DNA from: Larix sibirica
Taxonomy: Eukaryota > Streptophyta > Pinopsida > Pinales > Pinaceae
Direction: 5' to 3'
Length of the DNA: 11,066 nt
Assembly (NCBI GenBank): GCA_004151065.3
Contig: NWUY0303895646.1
Location: forward strand, 1-11,066
Shown here piece after piece: positions 1 to 8,037 of the stretch (within the stretch, counting starts at the first letter, position 1; each line of letters opens with the position of its first letter). Below the pieces are notes generated by a model, which saw only the letters and a program-made list of their open reading frames with translations, ran no database searches and was not told where the DNA came from. A program made the translations under genes and the position numbers.

Positions 1-135
1 AAGCCTGCTATTAGACGTCTTGCCAGAAGAGGAGGCGTAAAGCGTATCAGCGGACTAATCTACGAAGAAGCCTGCTATTAGACGTCTTGCCAGAAGAGGA
101 GGCGTAAAGCGTATCAGCGGACTAATCTACGAAGA
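1..135. repeat. Perfect 67-bp tandem duplication inside histone H4 sequence
   Basis: Bases 1-67 and 68-134 are identical, and the periodicity continues one base further before breaking at 136. The unit encodes H4 residues 31 to 52 ([12 protein letters not shown] through LIYE) plus one extra base. Because 67 is not a multiple of three, a frame entering through copy 1 meets a stop (TAG) a few codons into copy 2. Copy 2 continues in frame into the rest of H4. The repeat touches the window edge, so more copies may lie upstream. A recent duplication and an assembly artefact are both possible; perfect identity fits either. Confidence 0.95.
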
Positions 136-283
136 TTCAAGAGGAGTCTTGAAGATCTTTTCGAAGAATGTCAACAGAGCCGCTGTCACTTACACTGAGC
201 ACGTGAGTAGCAAGACTGATGCTGCCATGGATGTCTTCTGTGCCCTCAAGAGGCACGGAAAAACCCTCTACGACATTGGAAAA
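1..283 (+). pseudogene. Histone H4 pseudogene, 5'-truncated by the window, duplicated and read-through
   Basis: The frame starting at base 68 matches histone H4 from K31 to the C-terminus without gaps. It shows [18 protein letters not shown], then RGVLKIF, AVTYTEH, AMDV, ALKR and TLY. H4 pairs with H3 in the nucleosome core. Residues 31-52 are identical to the canonical protein, but the following 50 carry about 18 substitutions, including L62S, E63K, I66N, D68A, R77S, R78S, Y88C and F100I. That is far more than a functional H4 tolerates. The normal stop after G102 is lost (G102K) and the frame runs on to a stop at 434-436 through unrelated sequence. With the frame-breaking 67-bp duplication, this points to a pseudogene. 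Plant H4 genes are usually intronless, so the absence of an intron does not reveal whether it is a retrocopy. Confidence 0.9.
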
Positions 284-467
284 GTTGCGTATTCTGTCAA
301 GGATTTATGGAGGATGGTGCGGTCACAGATGTCTCCGTCGTCACTTTGTTTGTCCCTCCTCGGGTCTTCTCAGGCAGTTCCCCCTTCAAAAAAATCCAAA
401 CAATTTATTAGCCCTCGAAGATCCGGGAGATATTGAGAGTCAGGGTTTTCTCTTTGATGGACAAGAT

Positions 468-695
468 TTCCAAATTTTTGTGAAGAACATTGAGGGAAAA
501 TCCAACATTTTGATGGTAAATACATCTGATTGTATATTCGTCCTCAAGTAGAATCTCTGGGATAAAATGGGGATTCCTGACAAATGCCAGTGCCTTCTTT
601 GTGAAAGTAAGCAGTTGGAGGATCATCTATCACTTTCTGAATACCAAATATTCAAGGATTAAACCATAATTTTGGTCATGCGGCCTTGCCTCATA
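468..695 (+). pseudogene. Ubiquitin pseudogene (one complete 76-codon unit, two in-frame stops)
   Basis: Read in frame from 468, the segment aligns with ubiquitin over all 76 codons with no insertion or deletion. The visible anchors are QIFVK (2-6), GK (10-11), SD (20-21), DK (32-33), GIP (35-37), KQLED (48-52), YxIxK (59-63) and LVxR (69-72). About 33 of 76 residues match. M1 is replaced by F, codon 28 (549-551) and codon 65 are stops, and the C-terminal LRGG needed for conjugation is gone. The lysines at 6, 11, 27, 33, 48 and 63 remain; only K29 is lost. The upstream 184 bases back to the H4 piece and the downstream bases show neither a neighbouring ubiquitin repeat nor a clear ribosomal-protein tail, so it is unclear whether the source was a polyubiquitin or a fusion gene. 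Confidence 0.85.
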
Positions 696-1144
696 CAAGG
701 ATGTAGCGAGTTCAAAGGCATCCCTTACAATATTTCGAATGCCCAGTCCATATATTGTCGAAAAGCTCGTTGAAGTTCGAAACTCAGAGATTAATGATGC
801 AGAGGTAAACAAACTTTTCTCTTCCTGTGAATCTTTGTAGATTTAATGGCATCTGGACAAGAACAGAGGAGCTGGAACAGTGGATACACTCTAATTAGAC
901 CACAAACTATGAAAACTATGATTACTAATTATGTTCAAAAGGTTTTTTTATACTTCAGTTTAGCTTTCAGGCAGATTATAAGAAACTATTTGAGAAAGGG
1001 CCATGGTTATGGAAAGAGATGGCCTTTTTATCACCCCCAAGGTATTCAGAGTTTGATCCCACTACAATGGTAATATCCAAAATTCCAGTCTGGGTTCATC
1101 TCCCTAACCTTCCTCTACCTTTCTGGCACCATTATGTGATAAAA

Positions 1145-1339
1145 GATATTGGAAATACACATATACTCGAATTTGTGTGGAAATTGTGATAGAACATATC
1201 GAATTTGTGTGGAAATTGTGATAGAAGATATTGGAAATGCACATATATTCGAATTTGTGTGGAAATTGTGATAGAAGTTATCGAATTTGTGTGGAAATTG
1301 TGATAGAAGTTATCGAATTTGTGTGGAAATTGATCTCAA
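1145..1339 (+). repeat. Nested 32-bp / 82-bp tandem repeat in the LINE ORF1
   Basis: A core beginning CGAATTTGTGTGGAAATTG occurs five times, starting at 1168, 1200, 1250, 1282 and 1314 (spacings 32, 50, 32, 32). The segment starting GATATTGGAAAT recurs at 1145 and 1227, giving a higher-order period of 82. The core is the coding sequence for the conserved DUF4283 peptide RICVEI, so a normal piece of ORF1 has been amplified in place. The copies are nearly identical, so the expansion is younger than much of the decay around it. Confidence 0.9.
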
Positions 1340-1556
1340 TAAAGGACTGCTCAACAGAATTTTATTGAAACATGGGAACTTTCAACATAACCAAAGTTTG
1401 GATTACGAAAATAGAATGTTCAGGTGTTTATTGTCATCAAACAGGCTATCTTCAGGAAACTCGTCAGAAGCAAGAAAGCAATCAAAAGAGAAAAAAGGTC
1501 ATATCACCAAATCTAAAAGCTGCCAGCCTTAAGTTTCTCCCTATCTGGAGAATGAA

Positions 1557-1648
1557 GATGATGAGTATATGGAAGCCTAAGATGAAGGGAAAGAAACAAC
1601 ATGATGATAAGTATATGGAAGCTGAAGATGAAGGGAAAGAAACAACAT
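1557..1648 (+). repeat. 46-bp tandem duplication in the acidic tail of LINE ORF1
   Basis: Bases 1557-1602 and 1603-1648 are two copies of a 46-bp unit with a few mismatches (for example CCTAAG against CTGAAG). Both encode the acidic peptide YMEAxDEGKETT, in different frames because 46 is not a multiple of three. The first copy contains an in-frame stop where the second encodes Glu. Confidence 0.85.
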
Positions 1649-1654
1649 AAACAA

Positions 1655-2590
1655 AAATAACTAATAAGGATAGCCTGGCATTGGAAATGACACTCAGTTG
1701 GGGACTATGGTATCAATGGTTATTTCGGCTGGAGGAATAAAGAGAACACATGAATTCAAGAGTTCAAATTGGATAAGGAGCAGGCTTTTAAAAATGTAGC
1801 TTTACAGATAATTGTAGCTGATTCACAACAAAATGGATGGATTAACTTTTGATTAGTCAAGGGCTTTCTTTCCTATTTTTGCAATTTTTTTTTGATATCT
1901 TAAGCTTCTGCCTTGTTTTTTTGAATTCTGCTAGCAGTTTTTTCAAAGGATGTAAGGCTCGAAGGCCTATAAACAAAGTGGATATTTTAATATAAAGAGT
2001 TGCACATTTTTTTACGAGGAAAACAAATATTGGAGTTGATTAACAATATCACCGATCTGCATGGTATATGTTTTAAATGCTATATCATTTAGAATAGAAT
2101 ACTGTTACAATTTATGTGTTGTAAAAAAAGTATGGAAATTAGGGATGAGTTTCTCATCTGAACGATTATAAATTTAACTATATGTGTACTCTGCCAACGT
2201 ACTTATTGTTTACAATGTTATATATATATAACTGGTAAGGATTATTCCGCAATCAAATTACTGTACTTGGTAAGGTTTTGTTTTATAAATGTATGATTCA
2301 TGAATTAATATATTGTAATATTTATTAATTAGTCCTTTTAATTATAAAGACATCACATATCACATCGGTGGAAGATGTATACATTAGATCTTATTTACTT
2401 GAGCTTTGAAAGTATATGGTGGAGAAATATTAATATGTCTTCAACATATGCCCTTACAATTGGGAGATGGAATTTGACATCTAGATCTGATGTGGCTGTG
2501 GCTTATGCATTCCATGAGCACATATAATCTGTGTTGAGTCGTGCTACTAATTATTTACTAGAAAGATTATATGCTATCACCCATGAGCTA
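1655..2590. other. AT-rich spacer, no gene recognised
   Basis: The first 350 bases may be the decayed 3' part of the LINE-derived unit, since they follow the ORF1 tail directly, but they show no recognisable domain. The rest is AT-rich with long T runs (around 1887 and 1915) and a TATATATATATA stretch near 2219-2230. All frames are short and interrupted. No RNA gene is visible. Confidence 0.6.
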
Positions 2591-2594
2591 AATT

Positions 2595-2674
2595 GTGCTT
2601 ACCTTCTTAATAGAGATTATGGGTTGGTGATAAGTGCTTACCTTCTTAATAGAGATTATGGGTTGGTGATAAGT
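2595..2674. repeat. Perfect 39-bp tandem duplication
   Basis: The unit beginning GTGCTTACCTTCTTAATAGA occupies 2595-2633 and again 2634-2672 without mismatch, with two more matching bases after it. There is no coding context. Perfect identity within otherwise decayed DNA implies a recent origin or an assembly artefact. Confidence 0.95.
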
Positions 2675-2823
2675 AGTGTATAACTAAATATCAAGCTGAT
2701 ATTAGTTTTTCCACTACATTGTTTAGTAGAGAGTGATATTAGGATACATCTATAAATTTCATTTATGTTATCTTTATGAGATTAATGATAATCATGCTTA
2801 AGAATTGAATTAAACAAAAACAC

Positions 2824-2891
2824 TCGGTGTTCTTGCCTTGCGGGCATTTAATGAGCACCTTATTCCACAGTGATTATGTTAAGAACACCGA
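2824..2891. repeat. 11-bp perfect inverted repeat with 46-bp loop
   Basis: TCGGTGTTCTT at 2824-2834 is the reverse complement of AAGAACACCGA at 2881-2891. It could be the tip of a small fold-back element, but no target-site duplication flanks it. An 11-bp pair can also arise by chance in a window of this size. Confidence 0.4.
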
Positions 2892-3176
2892 TTCCACAAT
2901 TGTGTACAAAAACACCACTAGTTTGCTAGTGAACTTAATTTAATGTTAAATCAATGATTAAATCCACACTAGAATACCAAGAGTAGACGATCATATAATT
3001 GAGTGCTAGTTAAAATAAAATATTTTACTCAATCTTTCCAGGGCCAGGCCTTATTGAAAGATTGGTGGATGACAAGTTGCAATCCTCTTATTGCATGCAT
3101 AGCATGTGCAAGGGATATGCATCGACTTCTACCAATGTTGCTTTTGTTGGACAACTAACAGGTTATGCATAGCCTT

Positions 3177-3239
3177 GTATTGAAATTCCCCAACCCTTCG
3201 TTTGCTCCCCAACCCTTCGTTTGCTCCACTTAGCTTCAC
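3177..3239. repeat. Dispersed repeat, copy A, containing a 19-bp tandem duplication
   Basis: Within this copy CCCAACCCTTCGTTTGCTC is repeated exactly at 3188-3206 and 3207-3225. If one 19-bp unit is removed, the remaining 44 bases (GTATTGAAA to TAGCTTCAC) align without gaps with 3610-3653, with six mismatches. The two copies are in the same orientation about 430 bp apart. The family is not recognised; a decayed retroelement is the likeliest source. Confidence 0.8.
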
Positions 3240-3609
3240 ACAACTATAAGCTTGATGCCCATTAGAAAGAATTTCCCACGGTAATGCTGCAGTAAAGAGG
3301 CCATGTTCACAGATAATTGACTGGCCTACTAAAAGATTATGAAGGGTAGGTTTGTGCAAAGGGATTTACTATTTTACAAAAATGTTATGAAGGCAAGGTT
3401 GACAAAGTAGACGATATACTTGCTAAAGAAAGACCTTGACCAATAGGGAGAGGGCCTTTATGTACTAGTGCAAGAATTCAAATAAGTTATTAGAGGTTAT
3501 TCCTCATTGCGCAGAAACTACGAACAAAGTGGTAGAGAGATCAGGTATGTTTGTAACAAAAATTGGGTGAAGGTAGTACATACATCAATGTATTTTCTCA
3601 ATCGCCCTG

Positions 3610-3653
3610 GTATTGAAAGTCCTCAACACATCTTTTGCTCCAATTAGCTTCAC
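3610..3653. repeat. Dispersed repeat, copy B
   Basis: This 44-bp segment matches copy A at 3177-3239 (after removing that copy's 19-bp duplication) at 38 of 44 positions. Similarity stops abruptly on both sides as far as I can see by eye. It lacks the 19-bp duplication, so that event happened in copy A after the two copies separated. Confidence 0.75.
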
Positions 3654-3659
3654 TATGTG

Positions 3660-5565
3660 AAAAGACAAACCCTCAACCAATGGCGATGGTAGATGCAAGG
3701 GAGAGAAGGATTAGGGATTGGGCATGACCTTCCTAGATACGTGCCCATTTATTGGCATAAGTCTATTAGAGGAACATAGGGAGGTAGGGTGCTCTAACGT
3801 TAAAATTTGCTTTGCTGTTGTTATGTTTTTGTTGCTAGCCTATTTTTATTTACCTCATGTAATTGTTAAGAACCCGAGAAGGTTAACCTACCTAAACATT
3901 ATTTGCTATTTCTTTTAGTTGTAATAGGGTTGTGGGCCTCTCTTTTTTGACATATCTAGTTGAAGATATATGAACTAGCAAGAAGTACATAGGCCTTTGC
4001 TAGAAGTTTTTAATGTTGTTATGAAGTGTTCTGGCACATACTGAGCACAAATTTTTCTTTGCCATAAATATAGGTTATGGTTCTTTCTATGGAAAAAAAA
4101 GATTTTCTCCTTAACAATGAGAAATTGGAACTACACTTATCAATAAAACCAGTCCCATCAATCTTATCCAGATAGAATCTCATTAACTTGATGGTGTTTT
4201 AAAAACATTAGGAGATTCTAGATATAGGTACAAATCCATAAGCATGAAAAGTTCGAGCAACACCATAAGCATATCCAACAGTTGAAGCAATAGAACCAAC
4301 TTACCTTAACAAGGTTTCATATCCAAATGCACCCGTTCCCAAGTCATATAGTTAAAGGCAGTGAAGGTTGAAGGCGAAAGGTTGAATGTTGAAGACAATG
4401 CAGTAGAATTAAGGTGATTGATAGGCGGTGCAATGAGAAGGCGGTCATCTTGATAGGTGAGGAAAAATGTAGTAGTGATAAGAAGGCTGGGGATGTGGCC
4501 AAGTGCAAACAAAATTAATTGATATTAGAGATGAGCTAATATCAATTGAATGCTCAGTGTGGGGACCAAGAATTCCACTGTCGCCCTGACAATAAGAGGG
4601 TGAAGTTGATGGTGCTCTAAAACTTTGGATAACAAACTCACATGAAATAACAAAACTTTGGTTAAAAATGTAAGAATTACATGGAAACTCAGTACTCGAT
4701 TGAAGCAAGTAAGAGTCGATCAACACATAACTCATCGCTATATACCATGCTTTCCGGTAGGTATAATAATAGGAAATAAAAGTTTATATAATTCACAAAT
4801 GAGTATTTAAAGTATTAAATTGCTTAGGAAATTTAAAAAAAGTCTAAACATTGGATTTCAATAAAAAGAAGAAAGGAAGGTTTCCCTATGAAGGTCATCC
4901 AACCCCTTGTGTGGTATTATTAATGTTCAAAGGATCTATTCAAAGAAAAAATGTTCACATTCCTATTTGTCTAAGTTACAAAGGAAATAACTCATTGTTG
5001 ACATGGCCAATCAATTATTGATTCTTGAGATAAGTATGAATGAAAAGATAAAACTCAAGAATAAAAAACAATATGAAATAAATGATCTATTGTGGATAAT
5101 TACCAGTTATATTTTCATATCTCAATTCAACGCTACATTTATATTTGAAAAATATGTAAGGGTGAATCACATTTTGTACACATGTGTGTGCACGTAAACG
5201 TTTTTTTACTACCTACAAAAATGGAAAAACCAAAAATGCCCTTTCGAAAAGGATGCGTCTATGTGGGGCATATATATATCTATATTTGAAATTTTTTGTT
5301 GTGCACTTTTTATGTTGATTTTTCTTGACGTTGCTTTGAAGTTGTGGACATGGGTTTTAAGAGTAAGTTTGAAAAGAAAATTAAAAAAAATATCATATGA
5401 ACTCAAAAACCCATAAATTATATGCGAGTGGATAGACGATTCATTGAGGAATCTATTGGTATGAAGTCCACCACCTAAGGTGCATCCAACAATAAGGTTT
5501 AGGTTTGGGAAAGAGGCCATTAAAATTAAATTTACAGAAAAGGGGACTAAAAGCTTATTTTTCAA
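3660..5565. other. AT-rich spacer, no gene recognised
   Basis: Several frames stay open for 60-120 codons on either strand, the longest being 5209-5565 on the minus strand (about 118 codons). None shows a recognisable domain, motif order or convincing start. Poly-A/T runs and ATATATAT near 5271 are low-complexity. This is most likely decayed repeat DNA. Confidence 0.55.
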
Positions 5566-5568
5566 GAC

Positions 5569-5890
5569 CTCAATTGAGCTATCAACTTGATTGAGTTCTT
5601 AAAAACCCTCAATTGAGGTTTTGAGCACATTTTTATATAGATCAATCGAGGGTTTAGTTACAGTTAAACTAAAATATTGATCGAGCCACTTTTCAATTTC
5701 TATAGTCTTCCCATGGAATTTTATTTATTTTTTACTAATGACAATATCTCAATCGAGCTATTTAAAAAAGCTCGATTGAGGGTTAAGAAAACCCTCGGTC
5801 GTGCTATATAGCTAAAAAAAAAGGTTTCTTAACCTTCGATTGAGCACTTGGTTAAGCCCTCAATAGAGCTTTTAAAAGCTCGATCGAGCT
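5569..5890. repeat. Cluster of self-complementary CTCRATYGAG decamers with hairpin potential
   Basis: About eleven copies or near-copies of a palindromic decamer, consensus CTCRATYGAG, start at 5569, 5586, 5608, 5641, 5676, 5748, 5771, 5794 (degenerate), 5835, 5859 and 5879. Spacing is irregular, 17 to 72 bp. Several form longer palindromes: GAGGGTT-AAGAA-AACCCTC at 5778-5796, the perfect 16-bp GAGCTTTTAAAAGCTC at 5866-5881, and the perfect 14-bp AGCTCGATCGAGCT at 5877-5890. No coding sequence overlaps. It could be the terminal part of a retroelement or fold-back transposon; the family is unknown to me. Confidence 0.85.
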
Positions 5891-6910
5891 CATTCTTCTA
5901 TACTTGTGCCTCTGCTTGCCAAAAAGTGTTACCCATCTTCATGGGAACACCCGTAAACATAATTATCTAGGTTGAACATGGATGGAAACATTGGGTACTT
6001 TCATCTTAAACATAAATTAGAAAAAGTTTTGACATTCTCCTATAACTTGAAGAAGGTAACATTGTAAGATGTTATAATGAATTCATGCTTAGTAGCACCC
6101 TCATTAGAAGACTTGAAGGATGTATCAAGGGTGATCCTTCAAGATAGCTAGAGGTCAATACAAAAGTTGCAAGATCACAATGAAATAGTTTGACAAGGTT
6201 GCCATTAAAGACACATAAATTTTTCATCTGAAGAATCATTGTCAATGTTTGATCACACAAATTAAGAAGTTAAAAAGTGAAAAAAAGTTGCAACAAGAAA
6301 AGCTTGAGGAACTTACTAGAAAGGAATTAGTGGTTGACTCAAGAACAATGACCAAACCCATCCCAATCGACTAGGAGTCATTAGACACAAAAATCATGCC
6401 TTTGAGAAAGGAACCAATACAAATCCAATGGACATAAAAAATAGAAAGATGCTTATAGTGAAATCTTTTCAACCAATAAATCACTAGGAGTACTAAAAGA
6501 TGAAGGTTATGAAAACAAGACACAATATAAAGGATACCTTATCGTCATCCTAATTATAAGAATTATCATATTATTAAACAAACTAACCAAAGACAAAATC
6601 AATATGAGAAACTAAGTGGAGATTGTTTTATATTGAAGATGAACTTAGGTGTAGAATCTTATCATTCCCCAAACCACAATAGTCATCCCCACACAGTTAC
6701 ACAAAAAATTGAATTAGGGTGGTATGACCTTTTTACAATATGATAATTCTACCCAACACTTTGCAACTCATATTGTCTCGTGTCATCAACCATGACAACT
6801 TCAAGAACAAATAATCATGAGAAGACATTACAAGCTACAACAAAGACATAAGTTAATCCATAAAATGCTTTGAGGACAAAGCATATTGAAGAGATAGACA
6901 ATGCAATGAA
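5891..6910. other. AT-rich spacer, possibly decayed retroelement, no gene recognised
   Basis: No frame is open for more than about 60 codons. A short stretch near 6290-6370 reads as a charged, coiled-coil-like peptide (QQEKLEELTRKELVVDSR) before a stop. It could be a remnant of a retrotransposon gag, but no zinc knuckle, protease or polymerase motif supports that. Confidence 0.4.
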
Positions 6911-6961
6911 AACACACACACACACATATATATATTAAATAATAATAATAATAATAATAAT
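6911..6961. repeat. Compound microsatellite (AC)n-(AT)n-(AAT)n
   Basis: An alternating AC run (about 6912-6925) passes into an AT run (about 6925-6935) and then into about eight AAT units (about 6937-6961). Such compound tracts are common in plant intergenic DNA. It separates AT-rich DNA on the left from the less AT-rich flank of the calcium-pump fragment. Confidence 0.95.
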
Positions 6962-7043
6962 TACGCCGTAGGCATTCAAACAAGGAAAGACATTCCTTGG
7001 TCCTGTAGCAGATTCCTTGTCTATTTAGCGAACCATATTTTGC

Positions 7044-7106
7044 CACGTGTTCGATTTTTGTCCGTTGGTTTTCAGGTTTATCCGCTGTACTGTCCTATCC
7101 GATTGG
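7044..7106 (+). promoter_or_regulatory. G-box (CCACGTGT) and inverted CCAAT box upstream of the calcium-pump fragment
   Basis: GCCACGTGT contains the plant G-box core CACGTG at 7044-7049, the kind bound by bZIP and bHLH factors. ATTGG, an inverted CCAAT box, lies at 7102-7106. Both are 250-310 bp before the coding similarity, a plausible promoter distance, but no convincing TATA box or transcription start can be placed. Given the broken gene downstream, this would at best be a relic promoter. Confidence 0.3.
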
Positions 7107-7311
7107 TTGATTTAAATTCGACAAACTTTTCTTTGCACGTTGTGCTGCAGTACTTCCCGTCGCCTTCATAGCATGTTCACAGAGTGTCCTGTGCGGTACA
7201 TATTGAATGGAACCACCCACCGACTCCGTCTTCCTCGATAGACATTATATCACCAAACTGGACGTGCTCTACCTTAGCCTCGAGCTTGCAAGTTTTTGTC
7301 TATGACAGTGA

Positions 7312-7644
7312 GTCGGTGAAAGCATACCGAATGCATTTTCGAAGAGAAAGGGTTTGTGCATAACGACCTCCGACCAGAAAATTTTTACCGCTTGGGATCG
7401 ACATGAAGAGGATTGCATTCAAGTATTCAAAGTAGATATCGAACAAGGGATGAGTAGCGAGGATGTCGAGAGACGGTGGAAAAAATGGGGGTGGAAGGAG
7501 CTGGAAAATCATCCCAAGCCCTCAGTTTGGAAGCTCATCTTGGATCAATTTAGTGACGCGCTGGTAAGAATTTTACTCGTGGCCGCTGTTGTTTCATTTG
7601 TATTTGCTTGGATTGACGACAATGAAGATGGTGAAAATAATAAT
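7312..7644 (+). pseudogene. ER-type (P2A) calcium ATPase, N-terminal fragment (ECA1-like)
   Basis: The frame contains FTAWDRHEEDC, then GMSSEDVERRWKKWGWKELE, then VWKLILDQFSDALVRILLV and AAVVSFVFAW. This matches the N-terminal cation-ATPase domain and first membrane segment of plant ER-type Ca2+ pumps, which load calcium into the ER lumen using ATP. Membrane segment 1 is about 7558-7614. Only about 85 of roughly 1,000 residues are present. The actuator, phosphorylation (DKTGT) and nucleotide-binding domains are absent. Similarity ends after DNEDGEN, where the family normally continues to membrane segment 2; the frame then runs to a stop at 7807-7809 through unrelated sequence. The frame opens after a TGA at 7309-7311 and has no ATG before the domain; the ATGs at 7208 and 7331 are in another frame. 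It is best read as a pseudogene fragment, though a true first exon with an unseen upstream start cannot be excluded. Confidence 0.8.
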
Positions 7645-7923
7645 CCCTCCGAGATCGGAGCAAGCAGACAGTATTTGCTGGCATATAGAAAGATTTGTCC
7701 ACATCAACTAATAAAACAGTCACTCTTCTTACAATTGAAATTAAAGAAAAACCATCAGATGTTTCTGTTTCGAAGGTTGTTGAAACTGTTCATGATCTTG
7801 AGAGAATAAGGAAAGAATCTGCAGCCATCAAAGCACAAAACATTTTCAGGGGCTATCTGGTATTAATGTTTTCGCTGGCTTTTTTCTTGGGTTTTCATGT
7901 CCATCCACATTTTCTCCATTTTG

Positions 7924-7925
7924 NN
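7924..7925. other. Two undetermined bases (NN)
   Basis: The two Ns lie within the IQD intron and mark uncertain sequence or a closed assembly gap. They do not affect the exon readings. Confidence 0.99.
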
Positions 7926-7997
7926 GGTTTTGTATCTGCAATCTAAGACTATTAAGAATTAATAAGCTGGATGTCTGAGCTCTGCAGGCTAGGTGAG

Positions 7998-8037
7998 CAT
8001 TTCGAGCCCTTAGAGGCCATTTCGATCCCTTAGAGGC
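7998..8037. repeat. 20-bp tandem duplication in IQD exon B
   Basis: CATTTCGAGCCCTTAGAGGC (7998-8017) is followed directly by a second copy (8018-8037) with one mismatch (G to T). It duplicates the codons for the conserved FRALRG segment and shifts the frame. Confidence 0.95.

Larger units (their letters stand above)
929..1650 (+). pseudogene. Degenerate plant LINE ORF1 (DUF4283 domain plus zinc-knuckle remnant)
   Basis: A stop-free stretch (929-1186) reads KGFFILQF, then ADYKKLFEKGPW, then FDP, then PVWVHLPNLPLPFW and IGN. This is the typical DUF4283 pattern of plant L1-type LINE ORF1 (nucleic-acid-binding, gag-like) proteins. After a tandem-repeat expansion and a frame change, the domain continues as RICVEIDLNKGLLNRIL and SLDYENRMFRC (about 1311-1421). 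One further frameshift gives YCHQTGYLQET, a decayed CCHC knuckle whose last Cys is Arg. A basic linker and an acidic tail (DDxYMEAEDEGKETT) end at 1650. At least two frameshifts and several stops make it non-functional. No endonuclease or reverse-transcriptase ORF2 follows, so only the front part of an element, or an ORF1-only derivative, is present. Confidence 0.85.

Noticed and set aside
149-436. A 95-residue protein starting at 149
   Set aside because: The codon at 149 is TTG inside the H4 frame, not a start. The C-terminal half is read-through past the lost H4 stop.
552-662. Reverse-transcriptase-associated zinc finger (CQCLLCE...H pattern)
   Set aside because: At first the Cys-x-Cys-Leu-Leu-Cys run looked like the zinc finger at the end of LINE ORF2. 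The whole frame from 468 aligns with ubiquitin over 76 codons without a gap (QIFVK, DKxGIP, KQLED, YxIxK), which explains it much better.
690-780. Ribosomal-protein tail after ubiquitin (CRK near 760)
   Set aside because: A CRK triplet lies about 20 codons after the ubiquitin end, as in ubiquitin-L40 fusions, but nothing else of the tail is recognisable.
3950-3985. Small hairpin (CTAGTT...AACTAG) as a terminator or microRNA precursor
   Set aside because: The stem is only six base pairs with no extension, well within chance.
4306-4735. Two overlapping minus-strand frames as a retrotransposon polyprotein
   Set aside because: I looked for copia and gypsy protease, integrase and polymerase motifs in both frames and found none.
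5209-5565. 118-codon minus-strand frame as a gene
   Set aside because: There is no recognisable domain, the DNA is AT-rich and repeat-like, and it adjoins the palindrome cluster. Open by chance or transposon-derived is more likely.
5569-5890. CRISPR-like array
   Set aside because: The repeat is a 10-bp palindrome with irregular spacers of 7-62 bp in a plant nuclear context; there are no long conserved repeats or cas genes.
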